Shown here: positions 16,126 through 23,805 of the stretch, piece by piece | How the letters are laid out: each line of letters starts with the position of its first letter | Position numbering within the stretch: the stretch's first letter is position 1 | DNA from: Edaphobacter dinghuensis | Lineage (GTDB): Bacteria; Acidobacteriota; Terriglobia; Terriglobales; Acidobacteriaceae | Assembly (NCBI RefSeq): GCF_014640335.1 | Contig: NZ_BMGT01000001.1 | Location: 62,001 to 126,000, forward strand | Length of the DNA: 64,000 nucleotides | Reading direction: 5' to 3' | Position numbers and translations under genes: made by a program | The notes under the pieces: model-generated | Database searches by the model: none | What the model was told of the DNA's origin: nothing | The model's input: the letters and a program-made list of their open reading frames with translations, nothing else

Positions 16126-19047
16126 TCAGGGATGTTTCTCGAGCGATAGCGAAATGAACCCTTGTGTTCCCGTTGCGGCAACAAGATTTGTAACCTCCGC
16201 AATTCCGGCAACCTGCAACGGCGTAATCGTTACAAAGCCATTCGTATCCGAGGTAGACGATGACACCTCTGCGCTCTCGCCAGGTGGTATCGGGCAGCGT
16301 CCTTGTCCAGGGCAAGGCCCCTGCCATGCATCCACGGTCTGGTGAATCTCAACCGAAGCTCCAGCTATTGCATGGCCGGCCGTGTCTGTTACTCGCAGCA
16401 AAACCGGCGCTAAAGCTCCTTCTGCACCAACCGACTGCCCCGCTCCGCTGATCGCTTCAATCCTCCATTCACCAGGGTCCACGCCTTGTGCCGTAATAGC
16501 CGCGCATACCGCCGTCCACGCACAGGCAGATGACACCGCTTGCTCATTCGCCGCCAGCGGACCAACCTCTTCCTGAGTCTCCGCTACTCCCAAACCATTT
16601 ATCTGCGACTGTGCTGGAGAAAAGACCGCCGCTCCTGAAACAGGCTGCCAAGTTACAACCACGCCCGTAGTGGAGGCCGAGTTATCGCTGGCCGCTACCT
16701 GCGGTGTCCAGAGAACGGTTGCACCGGCTGCGACGTACAACATGGACTGAGCGGCAGTTAAAGTCCTTATCCGAGTGGCAATACTAAATGAAGCTGCCTG
16801 TGTCCCTATCGTGCTCGCTGCCGATACAGTGACATCGCCTGCTGCCAACGCGGTTACGCTTGTCGACGCTAATCCCGACGCATCTGTCATTACGCTGCAA
16901 GCAGCGCCGCCGCACGCTCCGAACTGAACACTTCCATCTCCGCTGGCTGTAAAGCTGACAAGCTGACCTGCGACGGGAGTCGTCCCATCGGCAGCCAGCG
17001 CCTTTACCGTAAATGGAACAACAAAGGTGTCCCCGGCGAACACCGTCCCCGAAGGCGCAGCTACAAGGTTGAGTGAGGGCAGAGGCGCAGCATAGCTCAG
17101 CGCGCTCCCCATCACAGTCGTGCCTCCGGTCGAAGGATCAGTGACGGCAACATCCGCTGTAATTGCCGCATTATGCCCCAAAGTCCGCAGCGAGGGAACC
17201 GTAGCCACAATCGAAGTGGCCGTCCAGCTTGTTACCGTAGCGGCCACGCCATTGACGGTCACCATGTTCCCCGCACGAAATCCTGTTCCTGAGATCGTGA
17301 CGGTTCCACCCCCGGCACTGACGCTCGCCGGACTGATACTGCCTGCGTACAACAATCGCGCCTGATAGCCAAAATCGGGGCGACCATCACCACGCTGGTC
17401 CGCAATCGCAACTCGGAACTGACTTGGCTGCGCACTCTGCACCGTCAACGAAGTCGTCCCATAGGCTGCGCTATTAAATGCCGTGGAAGCCGACGCTACG
17501 CTTGGCAGCGTTTTAAGTGCATCCGTCGCATTCCAAACACCGATGACCGGCATGGCCTTTGCCATCGTGGCGAATCCATTCTCATCCTGCGCCGTCACCT
17601 CAATCGTGAAGCTGCGATTGCCTGCTATCGACAGCGTGGACCACGCCGTATGCCCATAGGCACAGAGCGTACCCGTCCACCAGCCTTGCGACACAATCGC
17701 GGCCGGCGATGCCTCAGTTCCGTCGGCTGCGGTATTACAACTACTGGCAGCGCTCGCCGGGGAGAGATTCATCCGCGCCACCTGATAACTTCTCATGATG
17801 TCTGTGCCCAGCTCCGCGTTCGCCCCGGAAGGTTCAACCTGATTGGCGATGTAGGGACCCACCGCGTATTGACCGGTATAAAGCGGGTTGATCGGCTCTA
17901 TGTCGAGAATGTCGTTGTCCCAGCTACCATCCAGCATTGGGATACGTGCCATCTCGTAATACCCCTCAAACCCTAGATTTAAACTTCCGCTGCTTCCGGT
18001 AGCGCCGGATGGAGTTACCGCAACCGGATTACCGCCTGCCCCTTTAAAGAAAACTCCCGAGACCGCCGACACCGTCTGCCATGTCTCTGGAAGAGCCACA
18101 AACTGATGCCAGCGTCTCAGCACCACATTGACCCCTTGCATTCCCTGCCCCGTCGGAAAATAGACATTGCCGACGATCTCGTGGGCCAGATACAGAGAGT
18201 CCGTCTTGCCCAAAGGAGCCTGGTTCTGGGCAATCGGATACAGCATCGCAAGCGCTGAAAGATCATCCGCCCGCAAGCTAAACGGCTGCGGCAGACATTG
18301 ATACGTATATGGTCCGCAGATGATGTCGATGGGGTGCATGATCGGCCAATTCATCGCCTGCATGGCAGTCGGTTGCGGGCTTCCTGTAAAGACGTTGTCG
18401 TTCACCTGCGACCAGCCCAGCCCAAGAATGCGCCCAAAGGCACGCATCAGTTGGTACTGGATCTGCAACTGCTGTTCCGGGGCCGGTCCCGTACAGCGGC
18501 CATTCAGAATCAGCAGAGCATGTTGGATATAACCAGCCGGAACGATGGAGTCGACACTCTCGGTTACCGCGTTCTGACGGCATCCTGAAGGATCGCTTGC
18601 GCCGCTACCCAGGAGCATGTCCGTCACCGATCCGTCGCTATCGTAGATCACAGCAATCTGCTTGGCCTGATAATTACCGCTCTGCACATCCGTCGGAAAG
18701 ACCAGTCCATTCGAACCCAAATAGACATTGGCCTCGCTGACATGCTCGTCAAGCGAGCCGCCATAGCCCAGCACCAGACTTGCGGTAGGCACATTCCAAA
18801 CGTTTGCAGCGGCAGCTACGATTGCATTCGCTGCGGCATTGTCGACATAAGGGCTCAGGTCGCCCGGATCGGTGAAATAAAGCAGTTGGTTTGTATACCA
18901 CGTCACCGGAAAACCGGATGTGCTGAAATATGGCGGCCCCGTCACCCACCGCGGCCCTCCGGCAAAGACCGTTGCGATTGAAACCAGCCACCATAGGACA
19001 ACCGCAGATATCCTTCGCAGCCATCGCGTAACTTCAACGGCCATCAT
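16126..19047 (-). CDS. Secreted metzincin-like protein with degenerate zinc site and IPT/Ig-like domains
   Basis: 973 residues. A signal peptide ending near VFAGGPRW is followed by a matrixin-like domain at about residues 31-260. Where HExxHxxGxxH is expected, the sequence reads RAFGRILGLGW (202-212). His202, Glu203, His206 and His212 are thus Arg, Ala, Arg and Trp, while the flanking glycines and the Met-turn-like PIMHP (235-239) remain. An unassigned middle part follows, then an IPT/TIG domain near residues 580-660 (SPASVSAGGGTVTISGTGF), then Ig-like or invasin-type domains to the end. A protease-derived, non-catalytic binding protein is the simplest reading. Its start overlaps the end of the upstream gene by 14 bp, so the two are coupled. 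Confidence 0.75.
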   Translation of the reverse strand: MMAVEVTRWLRRISAVVLWWLVSIATVFAGGPRWVTGPPYFSTSGFPVTWYTNQLLYFTDPGDLSPYVDNAAANAIVAAAANVWNVPTASLVLGYGGSLDEHVSEANVYLGSNGLVFPTDVQSGNYQAKQIAVIYDSDGSVTDMLLGSGASDPSGCRQNAVTESVDSIVPAGYIQHALLILNGRCTGPAPEQQLQIQYQLMRAFGRILGLGWSQVNDNVFTGSPQPTAMQAMNWPIMHPIDIICGPYTYQCLPQPFSLRADDLSALAMLYPIAQNQAPLGKTDSLYLAHEIVGNVYFPTGQGMQGVNVVLRRWHQFVALPETWQTVSAVSGVFFKGAGGNPVAVTPSGATGSSGSLNLGFEGYYEMARIPMLDGSWDNDILDIEPINPLYTGQYAVGPYIANQVEPSGANAELGTDIMRSYQVARMNLSPASAASSCNTAADGTEASPAAIVSQGWWTGTLCAYGHTAWSTLSIAGNRSFTIEVTAQDENGFATMAKAMPVIGVWNATDALKTLPSVASASTAFNSAAYGTTSLTVQSAQPSQFRVAIADQRGDGRPDFGYQARLLYAGSISPASVSAGGGTVTISGTGFRAGNMVTVNGVAATVTSWTATSIVATVPSLRTLGHNAAITADVAVTDPSTGGTTVMGSALSYAAPLPSLNLVAAPSGTVFAGDTFVVPFTVKALAADGTTPVAGQLVSFTASGDGSVQFGACGGAACSVMTDASGLASTSVTALAAGDVTVSAASTIGTQAASFSIATRIRTLTAAQSMLYVAAGATVLWTPQVAASDNSASTTGVVVTWQPVSGAAVFSPAQSQINGLGVAETQEEVGPLAANEQAVSSACAWTAVCAAITAQGVDPGEWRIEAISGAGQSVGAEGALAPVLLRVTDTAGHAIAGASVEIHQTVDAWQGPCPGQGRCPIPPGESAEVSSSTSDTNGFVTITPLQVAGIAEVTNLVAATGTQGFISLSLEKHP

Positions 19048-19774
19048 CCGTTGCCTTTTTCCACGAGGTCAGCAGCTTGACCACCGTATCGACCGTCGCC
19101 TGCTGCACCGGAGCCGATGTACGGCTAGAACCGTCTTCCGCAGAGACAACTGGGTTCACAATCGGATTGTTCAAGGAGGCCGTCTGTTGTCCCAATGTCA
19201 AAGGAGCAAGGGGCAGCGGTGCCTGCAACACATACGACGCCGAATGCATCACCTTCGCACCAAGCCAGCGAAGGTCAGCCATGGGAACAGGTGCATTCGA
19301 CTCAGCCGTCACCAGCGGCGAAGCATCGGCAACTCCTCGAATGGGGATCGCCCCATCCAAACCACCCACAGGCGAGCTCATCCCGCTGGCTCCCGCCGCA
19401 TGCAGCAACATCAGCAGCCGCTGACCTACCTGGTAGCGCTGCCCATTGCCCGACCACAACCCACCCCACTCCCGCAAAACATATGTGCCGCCATTGCAGC
19501 CGCGAATGGCCTGCGCCACTTGAAAATCAACCTCGACAAACCCTGCACCCTCGCCGCCGCCATCATGGGGACGTATCGCCACCACCTGCCCCACGAAGAT
19601 GACGTCCGCTCTATCCGACATCTCATGCAGAACATCTTCCACGTTCTGTGCCGTTGTCGCAGTCCCGGAGCCCTTGGAGGGAATTGTCTGTGAGGGAGCA
19701 GCGGTCGCCACCACCAACAGCATCACCGCTGACAAGCCGCGCAACCGCCGAAATATCCACAGAGTCCCGAACAT
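19034..19774 (-). CDS. Exported hypothetical protein paired with the metzincin-like gene
   Basis: 246 residues from ATG 19774 (MFGTLWIFRRLRGLSAVMLL...), which gives a good signal peptide. The frame is open to 19882 and a longer start cannot be excluded. The conserved-looking core is NVEDVLHEMSDRADVIFVGQ, then VEVDFQVAQAIRGCNGGTYVL, a beta-rich domain of a kind often called by similarity to secreted metalloprotease-linked hypotheticals. Only one Cys in the core (RGCNGG). The stop lies inside the start region of the next gene (14-bp overlap). I do not recognise a named family. Its job is presumably linked to the 973-residue partner at the cell surface. Confidence 0.65.
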   Translation of the reverse strand: MFGTLWIFRRLRGLSAVMLLVVATAAPSQTIPSKGSGTATTAQNVEDVLHEMSDRADVIFVGQVVAIRPHDGGGEGAGFVEVDFQVAQAIRGCNGGTYVLREWGGLWSGNGQRYQVGQRLLMLLHAAGASGMSSPVGGLDGAIPIRGVADASPLVTAESNAPVPMADLRWLGAKVMHSASYVLQAPLPLAPLTLGQQTASLNNPIVNPVVSAEDGSSRTSAPVQQATVDTVVKLLTSWKKATDDGR

Positions 19775-20026
19775 CTCGCCACACCGTCCTCTGCTCTTTT
19801 TCGGCAGAAGACTGGTAACGTGACGGTCTTGCCCTATTTCGAGACAAGCCTCCCCTGCGGCACTCTCCTTGCCCCTGTACAACCCGTTGCCGTTGCCTTT
19901 TCAGCAAAAATACCTGTCAAGCCCAGAAGCCGTCAGAAAACAGTTAGCCAGCACAAAATAAACAACTTATCCTCCAAAATAAATCCCCGAAAACTGCAAA
20001 ATAGTTCCTTCCCATTCGATAAACTT

Positions 20027-20072
20027 AAAACAGAAAGAAACACACAAAGGCCCAGCCAAAGCAGGCTGGACC
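20027..20072 (-). terminator. Rho-independent terminator on the minus strand
   Basis: On the minus strand GGTCCAGCC, loop TGCTTT, then GGCTGGGCC (one C-A mismatch) is followed by a T-rich run (TTTGTGTGTTTCTTTC). It ends the transcript of the small gene at 20166-20366 and insulates the downstream pair. Within 19775-20165 I see no further gene. Confidence 0.65.
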
Positions 20073-20081
20073 TAAGTCTTT

Positions 20082-20135
20082 TAGAAAGAAGACTTTGCAA
20101 AATAAACCCTGTAGAATGAAGACTTTGCAAAATAA
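20082..20135 (+). repeat. 24-bp direct repeat, 30-bp period
   Basis: TAGAAAGAAGACTTTGCAAA... at 20082-20105 recurs at 20112-20135 with a single change (A to T at the sixth base). The unit ends in AAAATAA and contains the dyad-like TTTGCAAA. It lies between the terminator and the stop of the small hypothetical gene. Confidence 0.6.
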
Positions 20136-20165
20136 GTATACCGGGGGGGTAGACCCTGGAAGTAC

Positions 20166-20366
20166 CTAGATCTCAGGATAGAAATCAAAGAAGGCGTCAA
20201 TGCTCATGCGAAGCTGCGCTTCGATCTGTTCCCGGCTTCCTTCCAGAATATGCATGGTCACATGCGCTTCGTTGCCATTGTTCAGCGTAACCGGTGCGTC
20301 GCCCACTGCCGCGATCTCATCCGCGGGCAGCAGCCTCATTCCGTAGACCAACGTAAGATTTGCCAT
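20166..20366 (-). CDS. Small hypothetical protein
   Basis: 66 residues from ATG 20366 (MANLTLVYGMRLLPADEIA); the frame is open to 20420 but the first 18 residues overlap the promoter of the divergent trxB. A compact alpha/beta protein is suggested: strand (VTLNN), strand (EAHVTMHIL), then a helix (REQIEAQLRMSIDAFFDFYP). No signal peptide. The only ribosome-binding-like element is GAGG 3 nt before the ATG, so the start is uncertain. I do not recognise the family. Divergent from trxB with 73 bp between starts, and closed by a terminator of its own. Confidence 0.55.
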   Translation of the reverse strand: MANLTLVYGMRLLPADEIAAVGDAPVTLNNGNEAHVTMHILEGSREQIEAQLRMSIDAFFDFYPEI

Positions 20367-20439
20367 AGCCTCAATTGTGTCACTAAATGCGCCCTTGAAT
20401 CCTTTTCCTGAACCGCGCATTTACACTAAGAGAGTTCAT

Positions 20440-21393
20440 ATGCCAGAAAACAATACTCGCGACACCGTCATCCTCGGGTCCGGCTGCTCCGGACTGACCG
20501 CCGCCATCTACGCCGCCCGTGCCAATTTCAAGCCTCTCGTCCTCGAAGGCCACGAGCCCGGCGGCCAGTTGTCCATCACCACGCTGGTCGAAAACTTTCC
20601 CGGCTGGCCCGACGGCATTCAAGGTCCAGAGCTGATCGAGAACATGAAGAAGCAGGCAGTCCGCTTCGGTGCCGAGCTGCGCATGGCCCATCTCGCGTCG
20701 GTCGATCTCAGCAAGCATCCCTTCGAGCTGAACCTCGGCAACGAGATCATTCACACCCGGACGCTCATCATCGCCTCAGGCGCAAGCGCCCGCTGGCTGA
20801 ACCTGCCGTCGGAACAAGCCCTGATCGGCCACGGCGTCAGCTCCTGCGCCACCTGCGACGGCTTCTTCTTCTCCGGCAAGGAGATCGCCGTCATCGGCGG
20901 CGGCGACTCGGCCATGGAAGAGGCGCTTTTTCTCACCCGCTTCGCCTCAAAGGTCACACTGATCAATCGCAGCGAGAACTTCCGCGCCTCGAAGATCATG
21001 CTCGAGCGCGCCATCGCTCATCCGAGCATCAAGTTCCTCTCCAGCACCACGGTCGAAGAAGTGCTCGGTGTTGAAGAGAAAGACGTAAAAGGTCTTCGTC
21101 TGAAGAACCGCATCTCCGGCGAAGAGTCCATCCTTCCCGTCTCGGCGATGTTCCTCGGCATCGGTCACACGCCAAACGCATCGGCGTTCAAGGGCATGCT
21201 GGATCTCGACGAAGACGGCTACATCCTGACGCAAAACAACGTCTTTCCGACGTTGAACGGCAAGATCATCCCCGGCATCTTTGCCTGCGGTGACATTCAG
21301 GACCGCCGCTACCGCCAAGCCATTACCGCAGCCGGATCAGGCTGCATGGCCGCGCTCGAGGTAGAGAAGTATCTGGAAGAGCACGGCAGATAA
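20440..21393 (+). CDS. trxB: Thioredoxin reductase
   Basis: 317 residues; reduces thioredoxin with NADPH through FAD and a redox disulfide. FAD motif GSGCSGLTAA at 13-22, active-site pair C136-A-T-C139 followed by DG, NADPH motif VIGGGDSAMEEA near 155, and C-terminal GIFACGDIQD. Length is normal. ATG 20440 is preceded by AAGAGAG with 7-nt spacing; a longer frame from 20377 lacks a good site. Followed 9 bp later by the YggS gene, so an operon of trxB, yggS and the DUF167 gene is likely. Confidence 0.95.
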   Translation: MPENNTRDTVILGSGCSGLTAAIYAARANFKPLVLEGHEPGGQLSITTLVENFPGWPDGIQGPELIENMKKQAVRFGAELRMAHLASVDLSKHPFELNLGNEIIHTRTLIIASGASARWLNLPSEQALIGHGVSSCATCDGFFFSGKEIAVIGGGDSAMEEALFLTRFASKVTLINRSENFRASKIMLERAIAHPSIKFLSSTTVEEVLGVEEKDVKGLRLKNRISGEESILPVSAMFLGIGHTPNASAFKGMLDLDEDGYILTQNNVFPTLNGKIIPGIFACGDIQDRRYRQAITAAGSGCMAALEVEKYLEEHGR

Positions 21394-21402
21394 GACAGAA
21401 TC

Positions 21403-22095
21403 ATGTCCATCGCCGATAATCTCGCCCGCCTGCACGAACAGATTGCACAGGCCTGCCGCCAGAGCAATCGTTCGGAGAGCGAAGTAGCGCTGATGGCCGT
21501 CAGCAAGGTTCATCCAGTCGAAGTCATTCTGGAGGCCTATGCGGCGGGTCAGCGCTTGTTCGGCGAAAACCGCGTGCAGGAGTTTCAGGAGAAGTCGCAG
21601 CACCTCGGCGGCCTGACCGATGCTAACTTTCACCTGATCGGCCCGCTGCAATCCAACAAGACCAACAAAGCAGCCGAGCTGTTCGACGCGATCGACGCGG
21701 TGGATTCATTGAAGATCGCACAGCGCCTGAACGCAGCCGCAACCGCACTCGGCAAAAAGCTCCCCGTGCTGGTTGAAGTAAAGCTGAGCTACGAGGAATC
21801 GAAACACGGCCTGGCTCCGGAAGAGTTACCGGAGCTTCTGGCTGCGATAGACCACCTCGAATCAGTCGAAGCTGTCGGCTTGATGACTGTTCCGCCATGG
21901 TCGCTCGACGCCGAAACGGCGCGGCCTTACTTCAAAGAACTGCGGCGGCTTCGAGATGAGTCACAAAAGACACATCCAGCACTGACGCAGCTCTCCATGG
22001 GCATGTCGAACGATTTTGTCGTAGGGATTGAGGAAGGCAGCACCTGTGTCCGCGTCGGCACGGCGCTCTTCGGCAAGCGGGAGTATCCGGCATGA
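21403..22095 (+). CDS. yggS: YggS/PROSC-family pyridoxal-5'-phosphate homeostasis protein
   Basis: 230 residues, cytosolic. A single-domain TIM-barrel PLP-binding protein that buffers PLP and affects amino-acid metabolism; no catalytic activity is established for the family. The PLP lysine is in LMAVSKVHP (about residue 33). FGENRVQEF, FHLIGPLQSNKTNKA, MGMSNDF and the phosphate-binding VRVGTALFGKR are the family signatures. The stop overlaps the next gene by ATGA, showing translational coupling. Confidence 0.93.
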   Translation: MSIADNLARLHEQIAQACRQSNRSESEVALMAVSKVHPVEVILEAYAAGQRLFGENRVQEFQEKSQHLGGLTDANFHLIGPLQSNKTNKAAELFDAIDAVDSLKIAQRLNAAATALGKKLPVLVEVKLSYEESKHGLAPEELPELLAAIDHLESVEAVGLMTVPPWSLDAETARPYFKELRRLRDESQKTHPALTQLSMGMSNDFVVGIEEGSTCVRVGTALFGKREYPA

Positions 22096-22406
22096 TCGAA
22101 GACACATGTACCTTCGCTCAGAATGTCCCTGACGGTTGCACGCTGGCAGTCCGCGTACACCCAGGAGCAAAGAAAAATGACGTTACCGGCCTCCATGCCG
22201 GTGCCGTGAAGATCTCGCTGACAACGCCACCGGTGGATGGACGCGCCAACGAGGCGCTTATTGAGTTCATTGCCGACCTGCTGCGGATTCCTCGGTCGCG
22301 CATTGCCCTTCTTTCCGGCACGACAAGCCGTATGAAGGTGCTTCGCATTACAGGAAAAAGCGCTGCCGAGGTTCAGGCCGCGCTTTTTCCGATTGAGCTT
22401 TGCTAA
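22092..22406 (+). CDS. DUF167 (YggU) family protein
   Basis: 104 residues. The core LAVRVHPGAKKNDVTG, then VKISLTTPPVDGRANEALIE and ALLSGTTSRMKVLRI is the complete DUF167 fold (about 95 residues). The biochemical role is unknown. Starts inside the yggS stop (ATGA overlap). The yggS-DUF167 pairing recurs widely in bacteria, which supports both calls. The gene ends in a tandem 17-bp repeat shared with the end of the convergent GH28 gene. Confidence 0.9.
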   Translation: MIEDTCTFAQNVPDGCTLAVRVHPGAKKNDVTGLHAGAVKISLTTPPVDGRANEALIEFIADLLRIPRSRIALLSGTTSRMKVLRITGKSAAEVQAALFPIELC

Positions 22407-22429
22407 TTATTAGAGCTTTGCTAATTATT
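22395..22429. repeat. Tandem 17-bp duplication at the meeting of two convergent genes
   Basis: GAGCTTTGCTAATTATT stands at 22395-22411 and again at 22413-22429 with one base between. The first copy carries the DUF167 stop codon; the second carries the GH28 stop on the other strand. Confidence 0.8.
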
Positions 22430-23705
22430 TGAAGGTCGCCTTTGCTGTAGGAGCGACAGTAATTCCCTCCCCTTCGGCTGCCGTCACTTTGACATTCTTT
22501 CCAGTGACATCTGCATAGGCAATCGCCATCCCCTTTTTAGCCTGGATGTCGACATTCTTCATCACAAGATTTTTTACAGGAGCCTCAGGCAAGCCGATGA
22601 TGACGCCTGCCCATGCACTGTTGACCGACTTCACATTTTCGATGGTGATGTTGTGGAAGTGCGGCGTCAGTCGCTGAACAGGTTCTGCCGCAACCTCTCC
22701 CTGAGGCAGCGCCTTCGGATAGTACTCGCTGATGAGGATCGAAGTCTTCACGTTCTCCATCGTGATGTCCTTGAAGGAGATGTTGCTGACATCGTTGCCA
22801 CGGTCGCGGTTTGCCTTGATGCGAATACCCTGATCGGTGCCGTTGAAGTGGATGCGCTCGGCCTTGATGTTCTGCGCGCCACCAGCGATCTCGCTGCCGA
22901 TGGAGAGGCCATGACCGTGCATGAAGTCGCAATCGGTGATGGTGATGTTTTTGCTCGGCGCATCAGGACCGGGCGAATTAATCATGCCGCTCTTGATGGC
23001 TACGTTGTCGTCGCCTACGTCAGCATAGACGTGATCGATGACAACGTTGCTGGAACTGAAAGGATCGATAGCATCGGTATTCGGCGAGTGCTGAGGAGCG
23101 AGAATGCGAACGTTACGGATGACCACGTCGTCGGTATAGTACGGAACAATCTGCCAGTAAGGCGAGTTCTGAACAGTCACACCCTCGATGCGGACGTGCT
23201 TGCAGTGGTCGAAGACAACACCTCTTGGTCGCGAGTTTTCACTGCCAAGGACGCCGGCGTTCTTCTGGGTTCGCGCCAATGCCCACCAGCTTGCACCATT
23301 GCCATCGATGACTCCGCCACCGGTGATGGTGATGTTCTGAGCATTCGTTGCGCTGACGAGAGACTGATAACCGGGACCACGAAACTCAATTTTGCTCGGA
23401 TAGTCAGCATGATCTGGAGAACCCAGCAACGTCGTCCCTTTGGCAATGTCGAAAGTGATATTGCTCTTAAGGACGATAGGCGCTGAGAGGAATGTGCCAC
23501 CGGAAAGCTTCACGGTACCGCCACCGGCCTTCGCGCAGTCGTCAATCGCGTTCTGAATGGCCTGAGTGTCTTTCGTTGTGCCATCCGCCTTGGCACCGTA
23601 GGCGCGAGCATCACAGACCTTGCCTGCTGCCATTGCTGGGACGACTGTCCCAACCATTAAACCTGCCACTGCCACTGCAATCCATCGAATATCGGTTATT
23701 TTCAT
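22425..23705 (-). CDS. Glycoside hydrolase family 28 (polygalacturonase-like)
   Basis: 426 residues with a signal peptide (MKITDIRWIAVAVAGLMVGT..., cut near MAAG). A right-handed beta-helix hydrolase of pectin-type galacturonans or rhamnogalacturonans. All four GH28 catalytic blocks are present in order: NTDAIDPF, GDDNVAIKSG, MHGHGLSIGSE and IRIKANR. ATG 23705 has GGAG 5 nt upstream; the frame extends to 23723 without a better site. It probably acts in the periplasm or outside. No regulator or transporter adjoins it; the upstream gene is an FAD/Fe-S oxidoreductase on the same strand. The exact substrate cannot be read. Confidence 0.93.
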   Translation of the reverse strand: MKITDIRWIAVAVAGLMVGTVVPAMAAGKVCDARAYGAKADGTTKDTQAIQNAIDDCAKAGGGTVKLSGGTFLSAPIVLKSNITFDIAKGTTLLGSPDHADYPSKIEFRGPGYQSLVSATNAQNITITGGGVIDGNGASWWALARTQKNAGVLGSENSRPRGVVFDHCKHVRIEGVTVQNSPYWQIVPYYTDDVVIRNVRILAPQHSPNTDAIDPFSSSNVVIDHVYADVGDDNVAIKSGMINSPGPDAPSKNITITDCDFMHGHGLSIGSEIAGGAQNIKAERIHFNGTDQGIRIKANRDRGNDVSNISFKDITMENVKTSILISEYYPKALPQGEVAAEPVQRLTPHFHNITIENVKSVNSAWAGVIIGLPEAPVKNLVMKNVDIQAKKGMAIAYADVTGKNVKVTAAEGEGITVAPTAKATFK

Positions 23706-23805
23706 GCGTTCTCCAATGCGCACACTGCGCTCTTGGGAATCTTACCTGCAATTGGTCATACCACGCTAAGGTCAGTGCATTTTTAGCAATTTTCAAGGTA
23801 ATTAG

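Noticed and set aside
18920-19693. 257-codon plus-strand frame across the metzincin pair
   Set aside because: Arg/His-rich composition typical of a complement frame; it spans two minus-strand genes with clear signal peptides.
22653-23486. 277-codon plus-strand frame opposite GH28
   Set aside because: GH28 catalytic blocks are complete on the minus strand; the opposite frame has no ribosome site or recognisable domain.
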